Below are positions 18,991 to 26,809 of a DNA stretch of 64,000 bases, in pieces. A model generated the notes under the pieces. That model was not told the DNA's origin, searched no databases, and was given only the letters and a program-made list of their open reading frames with translations. The DNA is from Candidatus Amulumruptor caecigallinarius. Its GTDB lineage: Bacteria > Bacteroidota > Bacteroidia > Bacteroidales > Muribaculaceae. The DNA lies in contig CALUMU010000007.1 of assembly GCA_944321825.1 (NCBI GenBank), forward strand, positions 80,497-144,496, written 5' to 3'. The first letter of the stretch is position 1; the number at the start of each line of letters is the position of its first letter. A program made the translations under genes and the position numbers.

Positions 18991-20472
18991 CTACACCGGC
19001 AGCGTCATGCCTACTTTAGCGTCGCGGTCGGCACGAAATGCGTTAAACGAGTCGATGACATCAAGCAGAGCGGTCATTGAATTTTCGACGCGGCTCTCGT
19101 ACATCGTCGCCCCTTCGTTGCCCACAGGGGTCTCTCCACGCAAAGCTCCGCTCACACCCGATATGCGGTCAAGCAGCTGCAACTCAAGCGAAAGCAGCTT
19201 GTGAGCACCCGCATCGGCTCCGTTCGACACCACCTGAGCCGGCTTGATGTCGCCCGAAGGCACATAAGGCACCACGCCGTTGCAGCACGACCATTCGCTG
19301 ACTATCCGCTCCCACGAATACTCCTTGGGCTTGGCGGTGATGGGATAGAGCAACACCCCTTTGGCCGAAAAAGTCATGATATGGTCGATAAGGGTCAGAA
19401 GGCGGTTGACATGACGCTGCTGGTCCACTACATCTTCGACGAAAGAGTGCACCTCGCCGTCGGTCATAGGGAAAAACTTCACCACGAACGGATGCATACC
19501 GTGGGCATACGGACTAAGCCCGGAGTCAAGCAACGTGCCGTCAGGAGCGAAAAACCTGAACCGCCACACCAACGTGGTGTCCCTGCGCGACTCAAGCAGC
19601 GGACGGCCTTGACGCGCCCTGGTGCGGTTGATACGCTTTATATCATCAAGTTGGGACAGGTCTGTCATAAAACCGTCGGCGCTGACGGGGTCATAGACGC
19701 GCACCACTTCACGGCTCTCAAGGGTCCACACCTCTATCACACGGCACCGTCCTTCAGTGGCAAGGTGATAATCGGGCGACTCGACACCGCCAAGCTGCTC
19801 TCCGCCGCCCAGCCCCGACGGTACATCTGCCGATGCAAAAGCCCTCACGATGTCGCTGCGGCGTGTAGCGTCGCCATGCGAGAAGCGCATCACCGCCTCG
19901 GTCAGGCTCATGTCGTGGAGCATACCCACAAGCTCGATGTCCCATCCGCGAGGGTCGCGGAAACGGTTTACGAAAAAGCGCGACGGGCTGACATTGTCGA
20001 CCCACACACGCGCCTTGCTGTCATGGAGACGGCGTTCGTACACCACCTTTTGTATGGCGCATCCCGAAATCAGAAATTCCTCAAGCATACGCGCATCTAT
20101 CTCGTCAAGGGCGTTGATGCGGCGCGTCTCCGCCATCTCTTGCTGCGACATCATGCCGCCGGAAGGTGTCCGTGGCGCGACATCCTCGCGCAGCATCGCC
20201 CGGAAACGCCCCACTATGGTCTTGACGAGCTGGCGTATGATGTTGTTGGTCTGCGGAGTGCGGCCGCACACACGCGAATACTCGCCTTCGGTCATGATGT
20301 GGCCGCTCGGAGTCTCCACCTTGTCGCCCCACTGCCGGCCATAGGTAAAATCCTTGTACCGCACCCGCGACTGGCGGAGCGCAGACCCTCCGCACCAGGC
20401 ATCGTAAGCCGCCGCAAACACCGCCGCGTCGGCAGCACCTGTTGTCGGAGCAGTGTTACATATGGTATCCAT
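18991..20472 (-). CDS. Phage portal-like protein
   Basis: A 493-residue cytosolic protein resembling phage portal proteins of the P22/SU10 sort, the dodecameric ring at the unique capsid vertex. Features are an N-terminal helical region with TNNIIRQLVKTIVGRF, a wing-like part with VSPSRFFVNRFRDPRGWDIE, a charged central part and a long C-terminal helical region DVVDQQRHVNRLLTLIDHIM. The protein ends with ISGVSGALRGETPVGNEGAT and a helix leading to FNAFRADRDAKVG. The sequence before the stop is complete and shows no erosion. It lies 14 bp after the connector-like gene. GC and codon use match the chromosome, which argues against a recent prophage. Assignment rests on pattern recognition plus the capsid gene two positions upstream. 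Confidence 0.65.
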   Translation of the reverse strand: MDTICNTAPTTGAADAAVFAAAYDAWCGGSALRQSRVRYKDFTYGRQWGDKVETPSGHIMTEGEYSRVCGRTPQTNNIIRQLVKTIVGRFRAMLREDVAPRTPSGGMMSQQEMAETRRINALDEIDARMLEEFLISGCAIQKVVYERRLHDSKARVWVDNVSPSRFFVNRFRDPRGWDIELVGMLHDMSLTEAVMRFSHGDATRRSDIVRAFASADVPSGLGGGEQLGGVESPDYHLATEGRCRVIEVWTLESREVVRVYDPVSADGFMTDLSQLDDIKRINRTRARQGRPLLESRRDTTLVWRFRFFAPDGTLLDSGLSPYAHGMHPFVVKFFPMTDGEVHSFVEDVVDQQRHVNRLLTLIDHIMTFSAKGVLLYPITAKPKEYSWERIVSEWSCCNGVVPYVPSGDIKPAQVVSNGADAGAHKLLSLELQLLDRISGVSGALRGETPVGNEGATMYESRVENSMTALLDVIDSFNAFRADRDAKVGMTLPV

Positions 20473-20486
20473 CTGTAAAAGAAAAA

Positions 20487-21038
20487 TTAGAGTTTCAAAT
20501 CTTCGCTCGTAATGCTGCCGAGAAGCAGCTCGTCAAATACGTACATCCCGTCAGAAGGCTCCATGACCACCGACACTTCTTCAATCCCGGCCTCGTCACA
20601 CAGCGGCGAAAGTATGTGGAGCGTGCGGTCCCTGAGTGTCACTATCGGACGGCAGTCACCTCCTCGCAGATACGGATTGGATGAGCAATCCGCCCTCTCA
20701 GCCGCTTCGGCGGGTACCACCGGCTCGCGCCACCCGGTCAGCCTTACGCCTACCACCCTTCTGACCTCCCGTGGCAGACTGATGCTGTAGGCATCCTCCT
20801 CGGCAAGGCAATGGAGTGTCAACGACGACGATATGTCCGACACTTCAAGCAGGCCGACAGGAGCCGTGTCAAGCTGACGCAGGTACCACGCCCTCATCTT
20901 TGCGGTGCAAATCCCGTCGGCATCTACCGCGTCGGTGCGCTCCATGGCGGCACCGCTGTCCGCCGGAGCGAGAGGCTCAAGCAGGGTCATAAGCCGCCAC
21001 TGCTTGAGCATCTCTGCAGGTGTCAATCTCAGCAACAT
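20487..21038 (-). CDS. Probable head-tail connector/adaptor-like protein
   Basis: The start at 21036-21038 (MLLRLTPAEMLKQWRLM) gives 183 residues and lies 7 nt after the capsid stop. A longer version from 21077 would overlap the capsid gene by 32 bp. The protein has an N-terminal helical part, then beta-rich segments with SISLPREVRRVVGVRLTGWR and RPIVTLRDRTLHILSPLCDE. I do not recognise a named family. A protein of this size between capsid and portal commonly acts as an adaptor or head-completion protein, so that is the best inference. No signal peptide or membrane helix is present. Confidence 0.6.
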   Translation of the reverse strand: MLLRLTPAEMLKQWRLMTLLEPLAPADSGAAMERTDAVDADGICTAKMRAWYLRQLDTAPVGLLEVSDISSSLTLHCLAEEDAYSISLPREVRRVVGVRLTGWREPVVPAEAAERADCSSNPYLRGGDCRPIVTLRDRTLHILSPLCDEAGIEEVSVVMEPSDGMYVFDELLLGSITSEDLKL

Positions 21039-21045
21039 GGCGATG

Positions 21046-22278
21046 TCAGGCTGTGAGATGTACACGCATATGGGCATCGGGACAACGGAGCACGAGGCAG
21101 CTCGCTTCGGTGGCCACTACGGCATTGGTGTTGCGCTGGCCGCTCGTGCGCAGGTCAAGACGCTCGGCCTTGAAAGGCACATGGGCATACTTGGTCAGGT
21201 ATTGCGGATCGAACACCAATCCGTCGGAAGCATGGCCGCAGATGTCGAAAACCTCATTGTACTTGACAAGCAGCGTACCGAACTTCGAGGTAATCTCGTT
21301 GAAGTCTATGCCCCACCGGGTGAAAGTCTGCGCACCCATGACCACATGGGTGGTGGCTATTTTGCTCAGGGCGGATATAAGCTCGCTGCCTCCGACGAGA
21401 ATCTTGCGTGTGGCACCTCCGCCCGTACCCGTAAACGCGCTGCGGAGCATATCGATCAGCACCGATTCGGACAGCGTAGCCTTCGACAGGCTGAAATCCT
21501 TTGCCGCCTGCATATAGATGCCGCCGGTGGTCAGCACCTCCTCATGCTTGCGCGGATTGGTGAAGCGGTTCTTGACACCGAAGAGGAAATTCTTCTCCAT
21601 GCCCAAACGCATATCCATGATGGCTATCTCCTCCTGGTCGCTGAATGTCCAGCCCACCTCCTTGTTGGCTATCTTCTGGTAAGTCGACTCCTCTATCTGC
21701 ATCTTGAATATCTGGCAGTAGTTGTCATCCTTGGTAGGCAGAGCCTCAAACTGCGGGGTCTGCACATCGAGTTCGGTAGCAGCACGCCCCATGCGCACAA
21801 GTGTATCGCCGGTGTTGATATTCATGTCTTCAGGCTCCATGTCGGCCGACGCAAGGGCTACCACGGTCAGATTGCCGGTCGACTCGTCACGGCTCATGAC
21901 ATACAGCACCAGAGAATCCGCGGCCGAGGATGCCGAAGGGGGGAGGCACAGTATGGTCTCGCTTTCCTGGAAGATGTCGCTGTCGACGGAGAGCGTGTAA
22001 GTCTGCACGTCGCCCATCTTAGTCGCCGCATTGAACGATGTCACCCTCGCCGTATCGGGCTTGGAGCTGACAGAGTAATATTCCACAATCATCGACCCTG
22101 ACTGGCGGCAACCGCCGCAGCGCGAAATCTGGTCGATAGGTGTTGCCGTGGGGCGTATCATGGTGACGCGGCGGTCTATCTCGTTAAGAAGCAGCCCGGG
22201 TGCGAGTTTGTTGGTGGTTGAAGTCGTGAGCGGTTCGCCGCTGATGGCGGCTCCGTGGGTAAGTTTAATCTGTGACAT
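21046..22278 (-). CDS. SU10/DUF5309-type major capsid protein
   Basis: A 410-residue protein with the pattern of the SU10-type (DUF5309) HK97-fold major capsid proteins seen in Bacteroidales phages and prophages. Recognisable blocks are GLLLNEIDRRVTMIRPTATPIDQI near the N terminus, GWTFSDQEEIAIMDMRLGME and LTTGGIYMQAAKDF. Further along are RKILVGGSELISALSKI, HVVMGAQTFTRWGIDFNEI and FDICGHASDGLVFDPQYLTK. The terminal block is SGQRNTNAVVATEASCLVLR. It is full length and undamaged. It follows a small acidic scaffold-like gene by 59 bp and precedes the connector-like and portal-like genes, the usual head-module order. In a phage it would form the icosahedral shell. Here no genome-packaging gene accompanies it in the window. 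Confidence 0.8.
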   Translation of the reverse strand: MSQIKLTHGAAISGEPLTTSTTNKLAPGLLLNEIDRRVTMIRPTATPIDQISRCGGCRQSGSMIVEYYSVSSKPDTARVTSFNAATKMGDVQTYTLSVDSDIFQESETILCLPPSASSAADSLVLYVMSRDESTGNLTVVALASADMEPEDMNINTGDTLVRMGRAATELDVQTPQFEALPTKDDNYCQIFKMQIEESTYQKIANKEVGWTFSDQEEIAIMDMRLGMEKNFLFGVKNRFTNPRKHEEVLTTGGIYMQAAKDFSLSKATLSESVLIDMLRSAFTGTGGGATRKILVGGSELISALSKIATTHVVMGAQTFTRWGIDFNEITSKFGTLLVKYNEVFDICGHASDGLVFDPQYLTKYAHVPFKAERLDLRTSGQRNTNAVVATEASCLVLRCPDAHMRVHLTA

Positions 22279-22337
22279 GACAATTCAATTTTAAAAAAAA
22301 ATTATACAATTTTTAGGTTTACAAAAATTACTCATTT

Positions 22338-22778
22338 TCAGTCCCATATGCTTGGGCGGATTCTGCGTAGAAGCACCAAGTCGTCGCCGCCGTCCGCATC
22401 CTCGTCCGTGCCTGACGCAGGGAGTGGGTCCTCGCGGCGGGGCTGCTCCCATATGCCATTGCGGCGCATCTGATGCGACATGGCTTCGCTGCGTCCGCGC
22501 TGATAACCGCGCTGCTCCGCCTCAGCCACGGCACGTGCAAGTTCGGCGCGGCTTACCATGGTTTCTGTCTCATTTTCAGGGTTTTCCTCCCCAATATCCG
22601 AGGATGCGGACACATCTTCTTCATCGGTAACGCTGTCGGGCTGGGGTCCGGCACCGCCGCCGTCCACGCCGTCAGCCGCTTCTTTGGTTTCTGAAGCCTC
22701 CTCATGTTGCTTCAGTTTCAGCTCCTCCTCCGAGGGATAAGCTTCGCGGGTAAAATGTTTGCCTTTGGATTTTGCCAT
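22338..22778 (-). CDS. Acidic scaffold-like protein, first gene of the phage-head-like operon
   Basis: A 146-residue, very acidic, low-complexity protein. A basic N terminus (MAKSKGKHFTREAY) is followed by a Glu/Lys/Ala and Gly/Asp-rich stretch, a helical coiled-coil-like segment (SRAELARAVAEAEQRGYQRG, about residues 76-95) and an acidic C terminus ending RRIRPSIWD. Position directly upstream of the capsid gene and composition fit a scaffolding protein, but similar sequence could be a disordered cargo adaptor. The start ATG is at 22776-22778. Upstream is the conserved compound promoter shared with the virion-like gene at 53-56 kb. Confidence 0.6.
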   Translation of the reverse strand: MAKSKGKHFTREAYPSEEELKLKQHEEASETKEAADGVDGGGAGPQPDSVTDEEDVSASSDIGEENPENETETMVSRAELARAVAEAEQRGYQRGRSEAMSHQMRRNGIWEQPRREDPLPASGTDEDADGGDDLVLLRRIRPSIWD

Positions 22779-22832
22779 AAACTATGATTTAAAAGGTTGA
22801 TACTTACTGGTCATAACTGACTGACCGTGTGA

Positions 22833-22876
22833 CAAAATTACCACCCGCCGGAGCCGCAGTCATGCGAAAATATCAG
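22833..22876 (-). promoter_or_regulatory. Compound promoter motif of the phage-head-like operon
   Basis: On the coding strand the order is CTGA, 2 nt, TTTTCGCATG, 18 nt, GGTAATTTTG. TAATTTTG fits the TAnnTTTG -7 box. TTTTCGCATG sits where a -33 element is expected but differs from the usual TTTG. All 24 fixed positions and the 18-nt spacing are identical upstream of the gene at 53159-55687. Confidence 0.75.
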
Positions 22877-22884
22877 TACCTTTG
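22877..22884 (+). promoter_or_regulatory. -7 box TACCTTTG, ancestral promoter of the YejM-like gene
   Basis: TACCTTTG on the plus strand fits TAnnTTTG. It lies 18 bp before an ATG at 22903 that appears to be the ancestral start of the YejM-like gene. It abuts the divergent compound promoter of the phage-like operon, so the two share one compact regulatory region. Confidence 0.6.
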
Positions 22885-22933
22885 CATAAAATTCATAACC
22901 TTATGCCAAAACAGCCAATCAGCCAGAGACTTA

Positions 22934-23211
22934 GAGTGTGTTTGAATTTAACATTGAAATTTTTACAAGTTATTTCGGAGGGATTTGCTTCTTGCAGAAA
23001 AGGGAGTGTGGCGAGCCACATGACCGACTCAAAAGGAGCAAAGCACCCGAAAGAACGCAGTCCATACACACTTCAAGATTCTCATACGGCATATTTTGGC
23101 TCTATGCCACAGTATCACTCGTTACATAGCCCGCTATGCGCCTCGTTCAACAGTGGCATATAGCTCAAAATCTTCCGATAAAAATTATAATGTTAAATTT
23201 CAAACACACTC
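22934..23211. mobile_element. 278-bp MITE with TTA target duplication
   Basis: Terminal inverted repeats GAGTGTGTTTGAATTTAACATT (left) and the complement of GAGTGTGTTTGAAATTTAACATT (right) bound 278 bp with no credible gene. Both ends abut a TTA (22931-22933 and 23212-23214). A TNA target would suit the IS1031 group of the IS5 family as the mobilising transposase, which is inference. Removing the element and one TTA joins codons 22903-22932 in frame to the downstream gene. Confidence 0.9.
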
Positions 23212-25034
23212 TTAAACCCGGATTCGTATATCTTGCCGTCACTACCCTGATATTTTTCATACAGCTTGCATGGTATATCCACGGTAGCCCCGTCACAGCT
23301 GCAATGGACGCAGCCGGATGGGTATTCTTCCTGACATCGTGCCTCAGCCACGGTGCCTGTCTGGCTCTGATACTCTGGTTGGTACTCTGTCTTCCCCTTT
23401 CGATGGCACGGCTGCCGCGTCTCGGCGGATGGCTGATGTGTGGCGGAGCGGCGATAGTATCGGTGCTGCTGTTTCTCAACATGCAGGTCTACGACATATA
23501 CCGCTTCCACATCAACGGCTTCGTGCTCAATCTGGTATTCGGCGGTGGCGGCAGCGAGATATTCACATTCGACACCGCTTTATATATACGCGAAGCCTTC
23601 CTGCTGGCCATATTCATAGCCATCGCAGCCGGGGCATGGATTGCATCCATGAAATTCTCGCGGATATGCACGACTAAATTTGTCTGGACGGCAATCGCAG
23701 TGATGCTCGGAAGCACACTCTGGGCGCACGGCTACCACATATATGCCGCATTCATGCAGAAAAGCTCGGTACTCAAATCGCAACGCCTCATCCCCTATTA
23801 TTTCCCCACCACTGCCAACTCGCTGATGGCCGACTTAGGCTACATCCCTCCGCAGGGCAACGTCTTTGACGACACCCCTTCGACGGCATCGGGCGAGGTC
23901 AACTATCCGCTCCACCCGATAGTGGCCGAAAAGCCTCAGCAGCAGCCCAATATACTCCTCATACTGATAGACTCGTGGAGCCGACGCGCCCTCGACCCGG
24001 AGACGATGCCCAACGCCTACAGGTATGCCCGGGAAAACGTGCTTTACGACAACCATTTCTCATGCAGCAACGGCACACGCGGCTCGGTGTTCGGCATCTA
24101 TTTCTCCGTCCCGGCCTACTACTGGGACCTTTTCGAGAGCAGCAAAGTCAACCCGGTGTTTATCGACACTATGCTCGAATCGGGATACACTTGCCAAGTG
24201 TATCCCGGAGCTACGCTCGTAGGTCCGCCGTTTTTCCGCGTGGTGTTCCGCAAAATCCCCAATCTCAACATCTCCACTCCCGGCAATACCGCATGGGACC
24301 GCGACCGTGCCATAACGGACAACTTCATCAGGGATTTGCCAAAATATGTGGCATCGGGCAAGCCGTTCTTCTCCATGGTGTTCTACGACCTCCCGCACAG
24401 CTTCGAGATAACACCCGAGCAGCTCCGGTTCCAGCCGTCATGGACTTTCGCCGACTATACCAAGCTCAACAACGACCTCGACCCTACAGGCTTCTTCAAT
24501 CTCTACCGCAACACCTGCTACGAAACCGATAAGATGCTCGGCGACATACTCGCCGCTCTCGACAGGGAGGGCTGCGCCGACAACACCGTGGTGATCGTAA
24601 CCGGCGACCATGCGCAGGAATTTAACGAAAACCGTAAAAATTACTGGAGCCACGGAGGCAACTTCTCGCGTTGGCAGATACAGGTACCCCTCATCGTCCA
24701 CGTTCCGGGAGCCGAAGGGGGTATAGTGCGCACACACCGCACCACCCATTATGACATCGTGCCTACGCTGATGCAGACATTCCTCGGTGTGAAAAACCCC
24801 ATCGACGACTACTCTGCTGGCCATCTGCTGACCGACACCGTGAGCCGCGACTGGCATGTGGTGGGGAGCGAACTCAACTACGGATTCATCGTCGAGGGCG
24901 ACACGATACTCGAAAAAACACCCTCCGGCGGCCTTGAAGTCACCGATGCAGCCCTCAACCCCGTAGACGGTTACCGCGTGGATGCCGCAGCATTCCGCTC
25001 AGCCATGACGCGCCTCAACCGCTTCATGAAATAG
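23190..25034 (+). CDS. YejM/LTA-synthase-like membrane protein with alkaline-phosphatase fold
   Basis: The product has 614 residues, with five hydrophobic segments in the first 190 residues and a periplasmic sulfatase/phosphatase-fold domain from about residue 250. The domain opens with NILLILIDSW (metal-site Asp). It has a Thr in SCSNGTRGSVFG (about 294) at the nucleophile position, VIVTGDHAQEF (about 470) and YWSHGGNF, so the metal site looks intact. Relatives are YejM (PbgA), LTA synthases and phosphoethanolamine transferases, so a role in envelope lipid or lipopolysaccharide handling is likely. The used start ATG lies inside the right inverted repeat of a MITE (MLNFKHTLKPGF). The ancestral N terminus was probably MPKQPISQRLKPGF from 22903. 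It converges on the LolC/E-type gene. Confidence 0.85.
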   Translation: MLNFKHTLKPGFVYLAVTTLIFFIQLAWYIHGSPVTAAMDAAGWVFFLTSCLSHGACLALILWLVLCLPLSMARLPRLGGWLMCGGAAIVSVLLFLNMQVYDIYRFHINGFVLNLVFGGGGSEIFTFDTALYIREAFLLAIFIAIAAGAWIASMKFSRICTTKFVWTAIAVMLGSTLWAHGYHIYAAFMQKSSVLKSQRLIPYYFPTTANSLMADLGYIPPQGNVFDDTPSTASGEVNYPLHPIVAEKPQQQPNILLILIDSWSRRALDPETMPNAYRYARENVLYDNHFSCSNGTRGSVFGIYFSVPAYYWDLFESSKVNPVFIDTMLESGYTCQVYPGATLVGPPFFRVVFRKIPNLNISTPGNTAWDRDRAITDNFIRDLPKYVASGKPFFSMVFYDLPHSFEITPEQLRFQPSWTFADYTKLNNDLDPTGFFNLYRNTCYETDKMLGDILAALDREGCADNTVVIVTGDHAQEFNENRKNYWSHGGNFSRWQIQVPLIVHVPGAEGGIVRTHRTTHYDIVPTLMQTFLGVKNPIDDYSAGHLLTDTVSRDWHVVGSELNYGFIVEGDTILEKTPSGGLEVTDAALNPVDGYRVDAAAFRSAMTRLNRFMK

Positions 25035-25063
25035 CCCTCTTGCAATTAAGAAATAGCCCTCTT
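25028..25063. repeat. 14-bp direct repeat at the convergent gene ends
   Basis: GAAATAGCCCTCTT occurs at 25028-25041 and again at 25050-25063, covering the stop of the YejM-like gene and the last codons of the convergent permease gene. Confidence 0.8.
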
Positions 25064-26269
25064 CGGCACCATGAAGCGTGCCACTACGGATGTCACCGCC
25101 GCAACAGCCACTATCAATGTAAATACGGCAAGCGCGTCCGTCCACTCCACCCTCACGGGGTAGGATGTGATAATCATCTTGGCGTGGTCGCCCCCCATCT
25201 TGATTATTCCCGTGGCCTGCTGTACAAGCGACAACGCCACGCCGAGTATTATCCCCGCTACACCGCCGAACAGCGTAATCAAAGCCCCCTCGATGGTGAA
25301 TATGTTTGAAACCAAACTTCGCGGAGCACCCAAAGCCCGCAATATCCCTATGCTACCCTCCTTCTCTATAACGAGCATCGAAAGGGTGGAGATGATGTTG
25401 AATGAGGCTATCACCACTATGAATGCCAGCAGCAGAAACGTTATCCACTTCTCCACATTGACCATACGGAAAGCCTCGGCCTGCTGCATATAGCGGTCAA
25501 GCACCCGGTAAGACGGGCCGAGCCTCCTCTCTATCTCCTGGCGCATACTTTCCGCATCCGCCCCTTGAGCTATACCTATATCTACCCGGCTTGCCTCTGA
25601 CTCATAGTCAAGCAGATGCCGTGCCTGAGCAAGCGACATCACCACTCGCGGCATGTCGGCATCCTTGTCGTCGGCCTGATACACGGCCGACACGGTCACC
25701 GAATCCTCCCTGAATGCAGTCGACGGCATCGCCGGATTGATGCGCCCCTTGCGGCGTGGCACATACAGATGCACGAAATCATACCCTCCGGGGAAAGCCA
25801 TCAGCCCGTTGGCGGCACCCACACTGAGCAGTCCGGCTCCGAGGGTCGACATCCTCTCCGATGTCACCGCGCCGTCGATGATGGTCTGCGAATAGTCCAC
25901 GATGCTGTCATAGCCGGCCGGCACACCTTGTATGCTGACCGGCAAATGGTACTGGCGGTACACGGCCAACGCTACCTCGTCGATTACCGGGGCTGCACCG
26001 CTCACACCGGCAACCTCTTTGACGGCAGCAGCCACAGAGTCCGCATCGTCTATCACTTTGCCCGACGACGGCTCCACTGTCAGCGGAGGCGACACAAGCG
26101 ATACATGCGAAAACACCATGTCGTTGAATCCGTTGAACACCGACAGCACGCATATCACGGCCATCGTCGCAACGGCAACGCCGGCAACGGATATGATTGA
26201 TATGACGTTGACGGCGTTATGGGTCTTTCGCGAAAAGAAATATCGCAGGGCTATCCGCAGTGCGAGCAT
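25046..26269 (-). CDS. LolC/LolE-type ABC transporter permease
   Basis: An inner-membrane permease (407 residues) of the FtsX/MacB family, probably part of the complex that releases outer-membrane lipoproteins from the inner membrane. An N-terminal amphipathic start (LALRIALRYFFSRKTHNAVNVISIISVAGVAVATMAVI) includes TM1. A periplasmic domain of about 220 residues follows, then three C-terminal membrane segments with FNIISTLSMLVIEKEGSIGI and LRALGAPRSLVSNIFTIEG, the FtsX coupling region that contacts the ATPase. The protein ends unusually early after the last membrane segment (FMVPKRAIS). No ATPase gene is adjacent. It is followed upstream by rbfA, 95 bp away, the common Bacteroidales pairing rbfA-lolE. 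Confidence 0.88.
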   Translation of the reverse strand: MLALRIALRYFFSRKTHNAVNVISIISVAGVAVATMAVICVLSVFNGFNDMVFSHVSLVSPPLTVEPSSGKVIDDADSVAAAVKEVAGVSGAAPVIDEVALAVYRQYHLPVSIQGVPAGYDSIVDYSQTIIDGAVTSERMSTLGAGLLSVGAANGLMAFPGGYDFVHLYVPRRKGRINPAMPSTAFREDSVTVSAVYQADDKDADMPRVVMSLAQARHLLDYESEASRVDIGIAQGADAESMRQEIERRLGPSYRVLDRYMQQAEAFRMVNVEKWITFLLLAFIVVIASFNIISTLSMLVIEKEGSIGILRALGAPRSLVSNIFTIEGALITLFGGVAGIILGVALSLVQQATGIIKMGGDHAKMIITSYPVRVEWTDALAVFTLIVAVAAVTSVVARFMVPKRAIS

Positions 26270-26364
26270 ATTGGCTTAAGCAATAGAGTTAGGGCTTTAT
26301 GTAAGATATTTATGATTCTTCTGCCGAGGGGGTTCCGTCGGTCTTAGCGAATGTTTTAAAATAT

Positions 26365-26697
26365 TCACTTAAGCAGACGGTCGATGTTTTCAAGGTAATC
26401 GAGCGAATCGTCTAAGTAAAACGCTAATTCGGGCACTTTGCGGAGCTGGTAACGCACTTTCTGCCCTAACTCGTAGCGTATGGTCTTCATCTGCTCTTTG
26501 GCAGCCTGGATCACCTCCTGCGCCTTTCCGGATGGGAAAACCGAAAGATACACTTTGGCTACGCTGAGGTCGGGCGACACCCTGACCGCGCTGACCGACA
26601 CTATAGTGCCGTGGGTTTTGGCAGTCTGCTGGCGGAATATTTCGCTGATCTCCTTCTGGAGGAGACGGCATATCTTGGCTTGTCGTGTTGATTCCAT
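26365..26697 (-). CDS. rbfA: 30S ribosome-binding factor RbfA
   Basis: A 110-residue cytosolic protein of the KH-domain RbfA family that binds the pre-30S subunit and helps process the 16S rRNA 5' end. The N-terminal helix RQAKICRLLQKEISEIF, the strand VSAVRVSPDLSVAKVYLSVF with the family RVSPDLS-type core, and the C-terminal YELGQKVRYQLRKVPELAFYLDDSLDY are all present. Length is normal. The start ATG is at 26695-26697. It lies upstream of the LolC/E-type permease on the same strand, 95 bp apart, and 112 bp downstream of the TonB-like gene, probably as a separate or read-through unit. Confidence 0.95.
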   Translation of the reverse strand: MESTRQAKICRLLQKEISEIFRQQTAKTHGTIVSVSAVRVSPDLSVAKVYLSVFPSGKAQEVIQAAKEQMKTIRYELGQKVRYQLRKVPELAFYLDDSLDYLENIDRLLK

Positions 26698-26809
26698 AAT
26701 TATATAGGTATATTTTTAAGTAATTTATTCCAGGGGTTCAAGAGCTATCGCTCATATAGCATAACGCTTGAAAGCCCCAAAAGGGTCACCAGAAAACCTC
26801 AAAATGAAG

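Noticed and set aside
19201..20478. 425-codon plus-strand frame opposite the portal-like gene
   Set aside because: GC-rich antisense shadow with His/Arg-rich composition and no motif; the minus strand encodes a coherent protein in operon context.
20905..22101. 398-codon plus-strand frame opposite the capsid gene
   Set aside because: Antisense shadow; the minus-strand capsid pattern is far stronger.
22882..23163. 93-codon frame across the MITE
   Set aside because: It is the ancestral start of the YejM-like gene read into the inserted element, not an independent gene.
26101..26120. CATGCGAAAA as a third copy of the compound promoter motif
   Set aside because: It lies in the permease coding sequence and lacks the CAAAATTACC partner at the 18-nt distance.
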